This document shows positions 11,854 to 23,338 of a stretch of DNA of 64,000 nucleotides, one piece after another (positions within the stretch are counted from its first letter, which is position 1; every line of letters begins with the position of its first letter). The position numbers and the translations under genes are program-made. Below the pieces are notes generated by a model that ran no database searches, was not told the origin of the DNA, and saw only the letters and a program-made list of their open reading frames with translations. The stretch is from Bolinopsis microptera (taxonomy: Eukaryota > Ctenophora > Tentaculata > Lobata > Bolinopsidae), in the NCBI RefSeq assembly GCF_026151205.1, contig NC_087073.1, positions 11,074,636 through 11,138,635 of the forward strand. The letters run 5' to 3'.

Positions 11854-12887
11854 TTTCTGTTAGCGTCAAATGTCCGCTGATGTCCCAAAAAACACGTCCG
11901 TTTTCTCATAGAGTTCAAAAAGGAAACGGACATTGGCGGACATAAACCCACTCCCCCCTAATATAAGGCTAAAACCACAAATAATTTCATATGCAAATTT
12001 TAATGAGGGAGGAAAAAATTTGCCCTTAAAACCTTTCACTACTGTAATCAAATAAAAACATTATTGCGAAGCTTTTAAATTGGGCTTCATTCTGAAAAAT
12101 AGGATTCAAGCGATTAAACAATATAAAGAAATTAGAAAGTCATAATGTCAATGAGACGCATACGATTATTGCGCTTTTAGAATTTTTTTCGACTTTGACT
12201 AGTGGCATTGCCATTGGCAGCGGCTGAAAGCACTACATTTAGTATCGATGAAAAGGAGAGTAGAGCGTTATGATATCATCCATATGTGGAAAATATTGCA
12301 CAAACACTGCTCAAATGATCTGGGTATTCGTTTTCTACTCCATCAAGTCACTGAATCAAGGCCACTATTCCAAGTGTCGTGTCACCAAGACCAGTATACC
12401 TAATCGACGTCAACAGTCATTGTATGATGGTTCATTTGCCAAGTTTATGGAACTATATAAATTTCATCAGATCTTCACCTCATTGGAGACCCTGCCTCCA
12501 CTGCTCTTCAAGGCAAAGCTGTCAGTATTTCTTAAATTGTATCCAAATAACAACATGTCAGTTAGCAACTATAACCTGGGGAGTGGCGACCTCCTTTTGC
12601 GTGAAATTTTAGCTTACCCAAGCTTTTAAAACTATCACTACTTGACTTCTCAGTGTCAGTTTCCTTTGCAGTCTTTATCATTCGAGAAGTAATCCTTTAC
12701 ACTACAGTTCAGACTTCAGTATAAACACGAAGTCCGAAATCACAACGAAAGAGAAAAATTTGGATTATTGGACTTGAAGCCTTCGGCTGCTTCAATTCCC
12801 CTGATTCTGAATGCGAGATGCAGGATGCGTCCGCTCGACTAAATTTTATTTTATCAGTTAGTGGAGAAAGAGAGCTTTTATAATATA
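11854..12887. other. Non-coding stretch with imperfect inverted repeat
   Basis: At 11868-11942 GTCCGCTGATGTCC...CGTCCGTTTTC is answered by AAACGGACATTGGCGGACA, an imperfect inverted repeat. 12003-12060 matches 10550-10620. A 119-codon open frame at 12270-12629 has no recognisable motif, signal peptide or homologue that I know, so I do not call it. Confidence 0.45.
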
Positions 12888-13899
12888 GTAATACCTTCGC
12901 TTTTTTGGGCTCCGCATGATAATTCCCGACAGCTTGCTGGAGGGAATTTGCGGCCCGAAGAACCGAAGGTATTATTTGTTATAATACCTTCCGGGAATTA
13001 TATCCACTAAAAGTCTCGGACACTGAGAGCTGATAATTTGCCGATATATCCCGCAAGGGAAGCCAAGGTATTATCAGCATAGACCTCAGACTGGCTGGCG
13101 GCAAGTTGTAAAAGAAATAACACTGGCGTTCTATATATTAGTCACTATATTGTATCATGCGCACGTATCGGATTACACCCCTTCCAATTCGGAACCGGAA
13201 AATATTATAATACATAATAGCTTGGCAATTTCGTGCCCGCGCGTTCCCTCCAGCAAGCTGTCGGGAATTATCGCGCTCAGCACTCATTAGCCAAGCTATT
13301 ATCATATTATAATATTTTCCGGTTCCGATTGGAAGGGGTGTAATGTGATACGTGCGCATGATACAATATAGTGTGTAATATATAGAACGCCAGTGTTATT
13401 TGTTATAATACCTTCCGGGAATTATATCCACTAAAAGTCTCCGACACTGAGAGCTGATAATTTGCCGATATATCCCGCAAGGTATTATCAGCATAGACCT
13501 CAGACTGGCTGGCGGCAAGTTGTAAAACAAATAACACTGGCGTTCTATATATTAGACACTATATTGTATCATGCGCACGTATCGGATTACACCCCTTCCA
13601 ATTAGGAACCGGAAAATATTATAATATAATAATAGCTTGGCTAATGAGTGCTGAGCGCGATAATTCCCGACAGCTTGCTGGAGGGAACGCGCGGGCACGA
13701 AATTGCCAAGCTATTATGTATTATAACACACATAACCCCGGCATGCGCAGGGATTATATTTCAATTTTTCCCGCGACGCGCGGGAAAAATTTATAATAAT
13801 TTCGAGTGCGAAGCACGGGGGATTATTATGAAAATAACCCCGACGTGCTTTAGCACGAGGGGTTATTTTAATATAACTTAAGCGTGCCGGTGTTATGTG
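12888..13899. mobile_element. Cluster 1 of nested hairpin (foldback) modules
   Basis: Several palindromes sit inside one another. One at 12890-12975 is bounded by AATACCTTCG/CGAAGGTATT. A module (12977-13108) beginning TATAATACCTTCCGGGAATT is repeated directly at 13404-13530. Arms of about 95 bp (GGCGTTCTATATATTAG to GGAACCGGAAAATATTATAA) at 13125-13215 and 13310-13396 are inverted around a core hairpin AATAGCTTGGC/GCCAAGCTATT. The left arm recurs at 13538-13625. At 13721-13905 three stems (TTTTCCCGCG/CGCGGGAAAA, AATAATTTCG..GGGATTATT, AAAATAACCCC/GGGGTTATTTT) lie within TTATAACAC..GTGTTATAA ends. No coding capacity. Confidence 0.75.
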
Positions 13900-14856
13900 T
13901 TATAAACCCCTCCGGGTTAGTGCTAGGACCAACAAATTTGACATTTTACTCTTAATTCTAGCTATATGAGATCAGTATGGAAAATATGAAATGGAATTGG
14001 GGACTACCAAATAAATACAACTAAGGTACTATGACATTTGAAATTGGCGTTATATCTTGACGGATGTTACTCGTCTAAATTTCTTCGAAGTAGCGCGCGC
14101 CGCTTTCTTCTCGAAATGTTGACGGATGTTACTCGTCTAAATTTCTTCGAAGTAGCGCGCGCCGCTTTCTTCTCGAAATGTTAGACTGATGGCAAGAGCT
14201 ACGAAGTAGCGCGCGCCGGGTCAGATCATTAACAATGGTCAACGTTATATCTAAACATTATTCGTCAGTCAGAACGTTGGTCGTTGAATGAATATGAATA
14301 TCGATAAGGGGCGTCGAGTTAAGCCTGGCAAGCGATAAAAGGTGGAACTAATAATGATATCGTGTCATCAAGTTCATCAAAGTAGACGACTGTAATACAT
14401 GGCTTATATCAAACACGACAAAATTAACCGCACAAAATCAAATGTAACCGTCGAGACAAGTTCTGGAACTGGTCCAATTAATGTAAGAGTTTAAGTAATG
14501 TAAGCAGTGTGCTGGAGTTTTGCCAGCGCCTGCAATTAGACCGATACGATCAAGTGTATTTATAGTTCTTACGTTAAGCCATAGGTCACGTGACATTTTT
14601 TACCAATGCGCGTCGTAGTAGTTAGTCACGTGATACACGTCATCAAAACACTTGACAGTGCGCGGTTGAAATTCTCATGGAATATCAAAACAAAACAAAT
14701 CTTGTTGAGCCAAATTAGCGGGGCGGGATTATAGAAGCTCTGCTGGGGTTATTTATTCAGCGGGAAAAAACTAACAGCGGGAGCCGGGATTATCAGAATC
14801 TATTTAGCGGGAGCCGGGATTATTAGAATCTTATTCTAACCCGGAGGGGTTTATAA
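13900..14856. mobile_element. Element bounded by a perfect 21-bp inverted repeat
   Basis: TTATAAACCCCTCCGGGTTAG-type ends face each other at 13900-13920 and 14836-14856, a perfect 21-bp inverted repeat. The palindrome TTATAA at each outer edge could be part of the repeat or a target-site duplication. The roughly 950-bp unit separates the two hairpin clusters. It contains a tandem 62-bp repeat (14059-14182) but no coding sequence. Confidence 0.55.
14059..14240. repeat. Tandem 62-bp repeat with GTAGCGCGCGCC boxes
   Basis: Two copies of a unit starting TTGACGGATGTTACTCGTC and holding GAAGTAGCGCGCGCCGC are followed by a related box and AGATCATTAACAATGGTCAA. A single matching block occurs at 22547-22668, so this is a dispersed family. 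Confidence 0.75.
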
Positions 14857-15640
14857 TACCTTCCGGGAATTATATCCACTAAAACTCGGGGACACCGAGG
14901 GCTGATAATTTGCTCATTTTTCCCGCAAGAGAAGCGAGGGTATTATCAGCCCAGACTCAGACTGGCTGGCGGCAAGTTTCAAAACAAATAACACTGGCGT
15001 TCTATATATTAGACACTATATTGTATGATGCGCACGTATCGGATTACACCCCTTCTGCAATCGGAACCGGAACGTATTATAAAATATAATACCTCCGCAA
15101 CTTCGTGCCCGCAAATTCCCTCCAGCAAGCTGTCGGGAATTATAGCGCGCAGCACTCAGTGGCGGAGGTATTATAGTATTATAATATTTTCCGGTTCCGA
15201 ATTGGAAGGGGTGTAATCCGATACGTGCGCATGATACAATATAGTGACTAATATATAGAACGCCAGTGTTATTTGTTTTACAACTTGCCGCCAGCCAGTC
15301 TGAGGTCTATGCTGATAATACCTTGGCTTCCCTTGCGGGATATATCGGCAAATTATCAGCTCTCAGTGTCCGAGACTTTTAGTGGATATAATTCCCGGAA
15401 GGTATTATAAGAAATAATATCTTGGCTGCTTCGGGCCGCAAATTCCCTCCAGCAAGCTGTCGGGAATTATCACGAGCGGCCCGAAGCAGCCAAGGTATTA
15501 TTGTATTTTAATACTTGCCGCCAGCCAGTCTGAGTCTATGCTGATAATATCTTCGCTTCCCTTGCGGGAAAAATCTGCAAATTATCAGCTCTCAGTGTCC
15601 GCGAGTTTTAGTGCATATAATTCCCGAAAATAGTTATAAA
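14845..15640. mobile_element. Cluster 2 of nested hairpin modules
   Basis: 14851-15408 is one large imperfect palindrome. TTATAATACCTTCCGGGAAT at the left is answered by ATTCCCGGAAGGTATTATAA at the right. Inside, arms of about 95 bp (14995-15075 and 15180-15268) are inverted around a core AATACCTCCGC/GCGGAGGTATT. Next to it, 15412-15502 is another hairpin (AATATCTTGGCTGC / GCAGCCAAGGTATT). A partial inverted copy of the outer module follows to about 15640. The same modules appear in cluster 1 in a different order and orientation. Confidence 0.75.
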
Positions 15641-17317
15641 AGCTATACTTTTCTACATGTTTCGCTATCGCCTGAAGAGCTGTACACTTTAGTCTAAAGA
15701 AAAATTCAGAAAAAATTATATATTAATCCCTTACTCCTTCATAAATCTAATCAAGTATGGAATCGACCCTTTAAATAACGGCCTAAATTATGGGTTTTAA
15801 AGTAGCAGTACATCACCACAAAATTCTGAAACTAAGGAAAAGTTCAAAAGATTGTCAACAGACTGCAGTTTTTGAATTTTGTAATTTCGATATTCAGAAG
15901 TAAAGTTATGACCGGCCGTTGAAAAATATTGATTTCATCATAAAATACACATAATATTTCAACCACGCCAATAATTCTGATGCACTCTGATGTACAGCTG
16001 CCCTAATGGAAATTCTTTGCTGAACTGAGCTGGAGTATGAATGAGGCAGCAGCGATAAATTCGATAAAAGTTCAAAACGTTATACATAATTCGAGCGAAA
16101 ATAGCATGTTTTTAAAAATGTTTCCTCAGACTCTTCAGCAAAATTTGATGGACGAAGAAAATTGAAGCCCATGCTTATTATATTAGGACACATGAAGTGG
16201 ATCAAGAGCTGGCGGTGGGATCGAATGAGAAACTACCTTAAACATTTTGCAATTTATGGAGGATTTATGGAATATTACCGCGAATATCAATAAGCTGTGA
16301 TCTTAATTTGCCTCACGTTTGCGCGGCTGTATACGTGACGTTGGGGGTCACGACGTGTTACAATTAAAAGTCTTAATCAGGTAACCAGAAGTGGTCAACC
16401 CAGCTGTAGAGGAATCTACGAATCTATTTCTTAGCCATTTCTGTCACATTTTTAGTGACTTATGTTACAGGTCTAAGGTTTTCAAGTCAGTTGGGATCTA
16501 ATTTCAGTAAGAAATTTCAATTAATCATGTGATCTAGTTAATCAGGTTATGATCAAGATCAATGACTGAGGAGGCTCACTCTGCGTGTGCATTCAACGCT
16601 GCAATTAGGAGAAAGATATTTGTTAGACAGCCATATAGATTTTGGTGACTGTGTAGAATGCAGAAAACATAGAAACTAATATGATGAAGTATCTACAGAC
16701 GTGATCGGAATAATTATAAACGTAAAGTAAAAATATCCACATTCCAGGAAAAAGGAAATGCGTAAAATAAAACGAAATAGCTCGAGGGATGGTAACATCA
16801 TACCTGCTGCTAACCTAATACCCAGAATCCGTTGAGAGACGATCAACCGCGGAGGCCGGAGCTTCCTCTGAATCGCTATCAACCATAAATCAGAATGCAG
16901 TGTAATCAGTAATTAGTTGTATTTAAAAAACAAAACTCGAGATGGGTTATTAATCATTATCTTACTACCTTATCGATCGGTCATAATTGTCACTGACAAG
17001 TTTTTCACGGCCAAATTTTTCACGGACATAATTATTTACGGTCATGACCGCCCAAATAATTGTAAACATTTTTAGTAAACTCTAGAATGTCATGTGACTG
17101 AGGACTAAGGACTAGCCGTAGGGCCTGTTGTGATATCATGGGTCGCTTAGGTTCCATCAGGATCTGGTAGTCCTCATAATCCTACGGCCTCTATGTATCG
17201 TCATCTAGCACAACTCCTTAAGAATCTTATAAATTTGGCATGTGAAAATGTGCAGCCTTCCAGACATTACTGGGCCGCGCTCAGCCTGTCATTCCGCCTA
17301 ATCTCTATTCTATTCAT
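15641..17317. other. Non-coding stretch
   Basis: I see no gene. 16160-16400 is the second copy of the dispersed repeat seen at 10640-10870. At 16985-17060 TTTTTCACGGCCAAA and TTTTTCACGGACAT are a short direct repeat next to the partial palindrome ACGGTCATGACCG. The rest shows no pattern I can support. Confidence 0.5.
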
Positions 17318-17580
17318 GTTAATGAATATGATAGCCTGAGGTCCCCAGGTAATCCAGACATTGATTGGGACAACGAGGTGTCGTACGTCACCTCAAGATC
17401 GGGTGACAGGGAGCTGACCTGATCATAACCCAGTTGATTGGGTCTGAGGTCACGTGATTATGAGCCTGAGGTCACGTGGCTATGACGTCACCAGAGCTTG
17501 TTCTCCGTTTCCCGCTCATTGGACCAGGTAGTTGCATGCTTGTGAATGTGAGTGTAAGTTCAGCTGTACTGTAGTATATA
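17318..17580. repeat. Left arm of an outer inverted repeat
   Basis: From the end motif GATAGCCTGAGGTCCCCAGG to the GCATGCTTGTGAATGTGAG block, this segment is matched in reverse at about 21890-22150. Shared landmarks are TTGATTGGGTCTGAGGTCACGTG, CTCATTGGACCAGGT and CTCAAGATCGGGTGACAGGG. It contains several CACGTG and TGACGTCA-like sites. Together with the right arm it encloses the TIR element at 19260-21740 and LINE debris. Confidence 0.7.
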
Positions 17581-18254
17581 TCTAATTACACCCCCCCCAA
17601 AGAAGTAAGAACTTATACTGAAAGAAAACTGAATGTTGGTGAACTGGAAGTGGAGCAGCTATACAAGGACAGCTGTGCTGATCATATTTGGTCTCAACAT
17701 TCCTCCTTCTCAACATTCCTCTCCAACATTCCTCTCCAACATTCTTCTCCAACATTCCTCTTATCAAGATATATTTGTAGTCTCGTAGTTTAAGCGTAGT
17801 TAAACTGTGATGCACAGTTTAACTACGCACATAAAAAAACGAGGATTATTTAGTTCATTGTTCATATGATCTTGACATACGTTGCATGCCACTTTTCGGG
17901 CGCTAAGCGCGCGCCGCCGAAGGCGAAACATCAAACATGTATCAAATATGATCCAAATTGTTAAATTTAAATTTGTAATTAATGTTCAAGTAAAATAAAA
18001 CAGTTCTAAATAAGAATTTCGTGTAGTTTGTTTGTATCAATATACCTTGATGGCTTGTATCAAGATATAACTTATAATATTGTCAATTGTAGTTGACGGA
18101 TTAGATAAAAAATTCTAAATTTTATGGAAGTAAGAATTTCCAATGTGTCTTATCGAAAGTGAGTGAGAGCGAGAGAAACACTTCATATCACATTGTACTT
18201 GTGGCAATTTTATTAACTGATCCTCTTATTTGTAAAGCTACCCTCAATACTTAA

Positions 18255-18395
18255 TTGACGATGTCAATTCATCGCAGCTCGGCGAGGCACAGTAGCTGTA
18301 GCGCATTTCGCTGATCTAGCTGTGAGAAGCATCAATGAGTGTGAGAAGCCTCATTGAGTGCGCGACACGGCACAGTAATGCATCGCGCTACAAGT
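18255..18395. repeat. GC-rich dispersed repeat, copy 2
   Basis: Shares GACGATGTCAATTCAT, GCAGCTCGGCG, GTAGCGCATTTCGC and GCATCGCGCTACAAG with 4865-4980, with a small internal tandem duplication (GTGAGAAGC..TCA.TGAGTG). The block CTGGGCCGCGCTCAGCCTGTCATTCCGCC follows at 18417-18447 and also occurs at 17271-17301. Confidence 0.6.
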
Positions 18396-18474
18396 AGAAC
18401 ATATAATAAGTTTACTGGGCCGCGCTCAGCCTGTCATTCCGCCAAATCTCTATATATATGTTTATGAACACTTA

Positions 18475-18861
18475 CTCTTAATAAGGAAAATGAAGTAGAT
18501 AGTGCCGCCAATGTATTAGATCTTGATATTTCGATAAATAGAGACTAGAGAGGGGAAGTTTTCTTGTAGAGTTTATGATAAAAGGGATAAGTTTGATTTT
18601 AAAGTGGTTAAGTTTCAACCTTTGATGAGTAATCAAGCTAGTAGTGTATTATATGGCACGTACTGTTCACAGGTTGTGAGATATTCTAGGATCTGTAATA
18701 ACGTTGTTGCTTTTTCTGATAGGGTTTTGAAATTTACTGATGATTTAATTGAGTTGGGTTTTAGACGGGATCGTCTTAGTAAAATATACTTATCTGTGGT
18801 AAAGAGGCATGGGCTAAAGAATAAGTTTGGTATTGGGTGTGGAAATATATTAATGCCATAG
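18475..18861 (+). pseudogene. Fragment of a retroelement reverse-transcriptase C-terminal region
   Basis: The open frame 18544-18861 contains SCRVYDKRDKFDFKVV, then GTYCSQVVRYSRICN, then FSDRVLKFTDDLIELGF and LSVVKRHGL. This order is familiar from the region after the reverse-transcriptase core of some invertebrate retroelements (YxSQLIRYxRIC..F..R...L...L..RGF......L..V.KHG). Upstream, in a different frame at 18478-18540, ENEVDSAANVLDLDISIN fits the same proteins, so one frameshift lies near 18540. No catalytic YxDD core is present. It is a 5'-truncated relic inside the palindromic zone. Confidence 0.6.
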
Positions 18862-19259
18862 CTTGACCTATTGGCATCTATTTCTATTGTTGCGCAATAT
18901 TTGTTGCACGTGTTGAATTTAGTTTTATAATAACTTTGCAACGGCGCAAATCGGAGTTCTAGAATTGCGCGGGAGATTACGCGGGAGATCTATTAGTTTA
19001 ATTATTGGGTCAGTTCGTGTTATGACGTGTCGACTACGTTTCGGTATACTTTATCCCTACCGTTTTATTACATTTTCTTTATTTACCTATTACTATACAT
19101 ATTTAATCTTAAATTGTCATTTTAGTGGAACTATGTAAAAGGGGATCGTTGCTAGCGTCGAGATTGTCTTAACCCTGCCTTAGTCAGTTGAAAGTCTGAT
19201 AGCATATGTTCCGTTTGATTTGACCAAACTAATGCCTTTCATTGCTTTATAATAGCTAG

Positions 19260-21740
19260 TACAGTCAAATCCGTCCTTATTTAAGCCTTTGTCGGACAAA
19301 ATTCGCAACAAAGCGATTTTAACGGGATATGGTCGGGACAGTTCCCAGGAATCATTCCAGAAAATTCCCAAAATTTCTGACTTGAGCAAAATCCACAATT
19401 ACCACTTTTTTACCACCTTTTTACCACTTTAGTTTTCCACAAATAAGTCACGTTCTGAATATCCAAGAGGGTTCTAGTTTAAAGCAGTGTGTTAAGAAAA
19501 CAAAGAAGAACAACTTTTCCTTTAACAACTTTTTCAAAAATAAATTATTTAATTAATTAATTAAATAATTAGTAAATTTTCAAATATTTTAAAAATATAT
19601 TTTGATCAAAAATGTTCACAATTACATTACACGTACAATGAACTAATTTTTATAAAACTTTTGAAAATTTTCACTTTCAATATTTTGGACTTGTAAAATT
19701 TTCGAAATTTGACAAGAATACCCACTATTTACCACTTTTTACCACATTGGATCTCCGCTAATAAAACGACTTCTGAATGTCGTAGAAGGTTCTAGATTGA
19801 ACCGATGTGTTCAAAACATAAGAGAGAACAACTTTTTATTCGCCAACCTTTGGATTAGATAAATAATCAATTAATTAATTAGATAATTAATTAATTCATA
19901 ATGGACGGTGGTATGTTGCTTCATAAAACTACGTGGACTATTGGATTGACTTTTGCCGATATATGTGTCCAATATTTCGATGTTTTAAGGAAATTTGAAG
20001 ATGTAACAGTTATTTTCGATGGGTACCAGTCCAGTACGAAGGATATGATGCATAAAAAGAGGAAAAAAGATGACTGCATTGATATTCACCCTGGACTTGA
20101 TAAAAAACTTTCTGTCTCTAAGGTACAGTTTCTTAGCAACAATGGAAACAAGAGCAGATTCTTCTTTATGTTAGGAAATTTCCTAGTTGGCAAAATTATC
20201 ACGGTTCTACACGCAGAAAAAGATGCAGATGTTTTGATTTGCAGAGAGGCAGTTGAATGGTCTAATCAAGTTGATGTTTCTGTAATTGGTGATGATACTG
20301 ATCTGCTTGTCATTTTACTGCACATGACCAAACACTTTGCATTTGACCACCGACTGTTTCTCACCACCAAAAGCTACATCTATGACATCGAGAAAATCCG
20401 AAGTGTGCTTGGTAAGAGGCACGTAAACACGATACTGCTGTGCCACGCTTTCACTGGATCAGACACCACCAGTCGGGTCCACGGAGTTGGTAAGGATCGG
20501 CTATTCAGAATGATCGCATCTATTGATGAAAGTACAATAGATGCTTTTTATTCGGCAAATTCTACGCCAGCTACCATAAAGCATGTCGGAGAACTTTTGA
20601 TGCTGCAGCTGATTTCATCAAAATCGAGATCACTAGATGAAGCCAGACTTTCTGTTCTTGAACAAAAGTCGCAATCTTCATCAGCAGACATCAAGTGCGA
20701 ACAGCTCCCGCCAACATCTGGGGCAGCTGAACAACATTCTTATCGTGTGTACCATCAGCTGCAGGCGTGGGATGAGAATGACCTAGATCCGATAAGCTGG
20801 GGATGGAAGATGAACAATGGGGCGCATGTACCAGTGACCACTCTTATGAGTACAGCTCCGAAAAAGCTCATTCAAAACATCAGTTGCAACTGTTTAAAGT
20901 CAGGTTGTGGCAATGCTTGTTCATGCAGAAAAGCAGGAATACATTGTGGATCAACCTGCCTCAAATGTCAGGACAATTGCACCAATGTTCCAGCTGAGGA
21001 CTCATAAGTATAGCTGTTTCGATTTCCCAATTAATTACATGAAAAGTTGTTAATTATTCGTGTTATGTAATTTTAAAATATTTTGATCGAAAATAATTTT
21101 TATAATTTTTGAATATTTGTTAAATAATTGATTAACTGATTAATTAATTATCTAATTCAAATGTTGGCAAATAAAAAGTTGTTCTCTCTTATGTTTTGAA
21201 CACATCGGTTCAATCTAGAACCTTCTACGACTTTCAGGAGTCGTTTTATTAGCGGAGATCCAATGTGGTAAAAAGTGGTAAATAGTGGGTATTCTTGTCA
21301 AATTTCGAAAATTTTACAAGTCCAAAATATTGAAAGTGAAAATTTTCAAAAGTTTTATAAAAATTAGTTCATTGTACGTGTAATGTAATTGTGAACATTT
21401 TTGATCAAAATATATTTTTAAAATATTTGAAAATTTACTAATTATTTAATTAATTAATTAAATAATTTATTTTTGAAAAAGTTGTTAAAGGAAAAGTTGT
21501 TCTTTTTTGTTTTCTTAACACACTGCTTTAAACTAGAACCCTCTTGGATATTCAGAACGTGACTTATTTGTGGAAAACTAAAGTGGTAAAAAGGTGGTAA
21601 AAAAGTGGTAATTGTGGATTTTGCTCAAGTCAGAAATTTTGGGAATTTTCTGGAATGATTCCTGGGAACTGTCCCGACCATATCCCGTTAAAATCGCTTT
21701 GTTGCGAATTTTGTCCGACAAAAAGACGGATTTGACTGTA
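19260..21740 (+). mobile_element. DNA transposon with about 0.6-kb terminal inverted repeats
   Basis: Ends read TA-CAGTCAAATCCGTC on the left and GACGGATTTGACTG-TA on the right. The arms (19262 to about 19880; about 21125 to 21738) are long, near-identical inverted repeats broken by a 14-bp indel near the outer ends. They share landmarks such as ACCACTTTTTTACCACC, TAATTAATTAATTAAATAATT and CACATCGGTTCAATCTAGAACC. Flanking TA could be a TA target duplication, as in Tc1/mariner and pogo superfamilies. The single internal gene is the XPG-like/CXC ORF, placed directly between the arms. The high arm identity suggests either recent insertion or arm conversion. Confidence 0.75.
19901..21007 (+). CDS. 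XPG/PIN-like nuclease with C-terminal CXC motif, transposon-encoded (368 aa)
   Basis: The frame opens GGMLLHKTTW..TFADIC and FDGYQSSTKDMMHKKR. It then has an acidic stretch like the XPG/PIN internal nuclease motif (AEKDADVLICREA about residue 105; VIGDDTDLLVILL about 127-139), then HAFTGSDTTSRVHG (about 181-194), then LPPTSGAAEQHS and WGWK. A cysteine-rich CXC-type end follows (CNCLKSGCGNACSCRKAGIHC, about 329-350). I know this domain order from repetitive, transposon-associated invertebrate proteins. XPG-like nucleases are also reported in Academ-type elements. Family members I recall are longer at the N-terminus, so this copy may lack that part. The start ATG lies 20 bp inside the left repeat arm's end. 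Whether it is a transposase or a passenger is unknown. Confidence 0.65.
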   Translation: MDGGMLLHKTTWTIGLTFADICVQYFDVLRKFEDVTVIFDGYQSSTKDMMHKKRKKDDCIDIHPGLDKKLSVSKVQFLSNNGNKSRFFFMLGNFLVGKIITVLHAEKDADVLICREAVEWSNQVDVSVIGDDTDLLVILLHMTKHFAFDHRLFLTTKSYIYDIEKIRSVLGKRHVNTILLCHAFTGSDTTSRVHGVGKDRLFRMIASIDESTIDAFYSANSTPATIKHVGELLMLQLISSKSRSLDEARLSVLEQKSQSSSADIKCEQLPPTSGAAEQHSYRVYHQLQAWDENDLDPISWGWKMNNGAHVPVTTLMSTAPKKLIQNISCNCLKSGCGNACSCRKAGIHCGSTCLKCQDNCTNVPAEDS

Positions 21741-21889
21741 CTAAGCCTGAGGTCCCAAGTAAATAATAAGTGTTTACGTACGCTGACCAAATTTCAACGT
21801 CTATGTAGCGCATGTAGTCTTGGCACTTCTCCCTCCAGTATGCAGTAACCACTTTTCAGGTTTCTATAGTGCATAGTGACAGTGTATAG

Positions 21890-22150
21890 GGGTTAATTAG
21901 GTATAAACTACAGTACATCTGTACTTACACCTACATTCACAAGCATGCAAGCTCACCTGGTCCAATGAGCGGGAAACGGAGGACAAGGTCTGGTGACGTC
22001 ATAGTCACATGACCTCGAGGTCACGTGAATGTACATAGGCTCATAATCACGTGACCTCAGACCCAAACAATGATCAATTAGGTTCGGGCATGGTCAGCCC
22101 CCTGTCACCCGATCTTGAGGTGACGTACGGCACCTCGTTTACGCAACCAA
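21890..22150. repeat. Right arm of the outer inverted repeat
   Basis: Reverse match to 17350-17580: CATTCACAAGCATGCAAG, ACCTGGTCCAATGAGCGGGAAACGG, ATAATCACGTGACCTCAGACCCAA and CCCTGTCACCCGATCTTGAGGTGACGTAC. The arms are diverged by substitutions and small indels, more than the inner element's arms, which suggests the inner element is younger. Confidence 0.7.
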
Positions 22151-22194
22151 AGGCTGAAAGGCTACACACGTCGCATATGAAGACAAAAGCGCGG

Positions 22195-23160
22195 GTAATT
22201 TTGGCACCACTGTGGTGCTTTTACCGCCGTGAGGCGGGCGCGCGCAACTGCAAGTGCAAGGGCTCTGGATAAAGCAAGACATATTCTTAATTCTATTTCC
22301 CTAAAAATTCGGCCGCGCAATCGTGCGCGGCGGGCCTACAAGTACAACGTGAGATTGTAGCGAGATGCGCTACTGGGCCGCGCCGTGCATCCAATAATGC
22401 TTCTTCCAACCACATAAATCGGCGAAATGCACCACTGGGCCTCGCCGAGCTGGGAAAGATTGACATGATCGTGAATCAAAACGTGAGACAACCCGAAAAC
22501 CGTTGACGTGAGTTTGTCTGCAGCGCGCGTTTTGGTAGCCAGTAGTTGACGGATGTTACTCGTCTAAATTTCTTCGAAGTAGCGCGCGCCGCTTTCTTCT
22601 CGAAATGGCCCGACGGCAAGTGCTACGAAGTAGCGCGCGCCGGGCTAGATCATTAACAATGGTCAAGCCAGTAGCTGTACTGAATGTACTCTGTAAACAT
22701 TAAACATACAAAATGTTGTAGGTTTATAACCTACCAGGACGCGTGCCGAGTTGGAACAGATATTTTACGAGTATCACCCGTTAAACAAAATGTTAATTAC
22801 CGACGCCACGCGATGTTAATCCTTTACACGTCACAGCGTTTAGCTGCTCAATAATGCATCGCTACTAATTATTAATTAAATTGTTGCTCTATCCAGAGCC
22901 CTTGCGCTTGCAGTGGCGCGCCTCCCAACGGTAAACAAAGGCGCCCGCGCGCAGCGGCGCGAACAGCGAAAGCACATGGTTAGGTGAAATTTGTAGGTTT
23001 ATAACCTACCAGGACGCGAGCCGTGTTGGACTCGTCGACGGTCACCCGTTAAGGTGAAATTAAATTGGCACCCGTTATTACCTGGGGACCCCAAGCTATT
23101 ATGTTCATAAAAATAAAGATTCGGCGGAATGACAGGCTGAGCGCCGCCCAGTAACACCCG
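22195..23160. repeat. Composite of GC-rich MITE-like blocks
   Basis: TGCAAGTGCAAGGGCTCTGGATA (22248-22271) is answered by TATCCAGAGCCCTTGCGCTTGCA (22889-22911), an inverted pair. Between them are the inverted third copy of the 4865 repeat (22310-22460) and the GTAGCGCGCGCC block (22547-22668). AGGTTTATAACCTACCAGGACGCG occurs at about 22722 and again at about 22993 as direct repeats, each followed by TCACCCGTTAA. ATTACCTGGGGACCCCAAGC near 23090 is the inverted form of the end motif at 17332. No coding sequence. Confidence 0.6.
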
Positions 23161-23338
23161 TTTGTTAAGGCGACATCAAATTGACAAGTTGCAATGAATC
23201 TTCACTGACGGTTGCGATAAACATTTTAATGCACTCAACGCGGCCCAATATAATAGTGATATAATTTTGACATAATGACATTTAGTCAAGTATTTTTTAC
23301 TACTACAAAAGGTGTACAGCCATCTCTGAGGAACACTA

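Noticed and set aside
12270-12629. 119-codon open frame
   Set aside because: No recognisable motif, signal peptide or splice context, and it lies in repeat-rich DNA.
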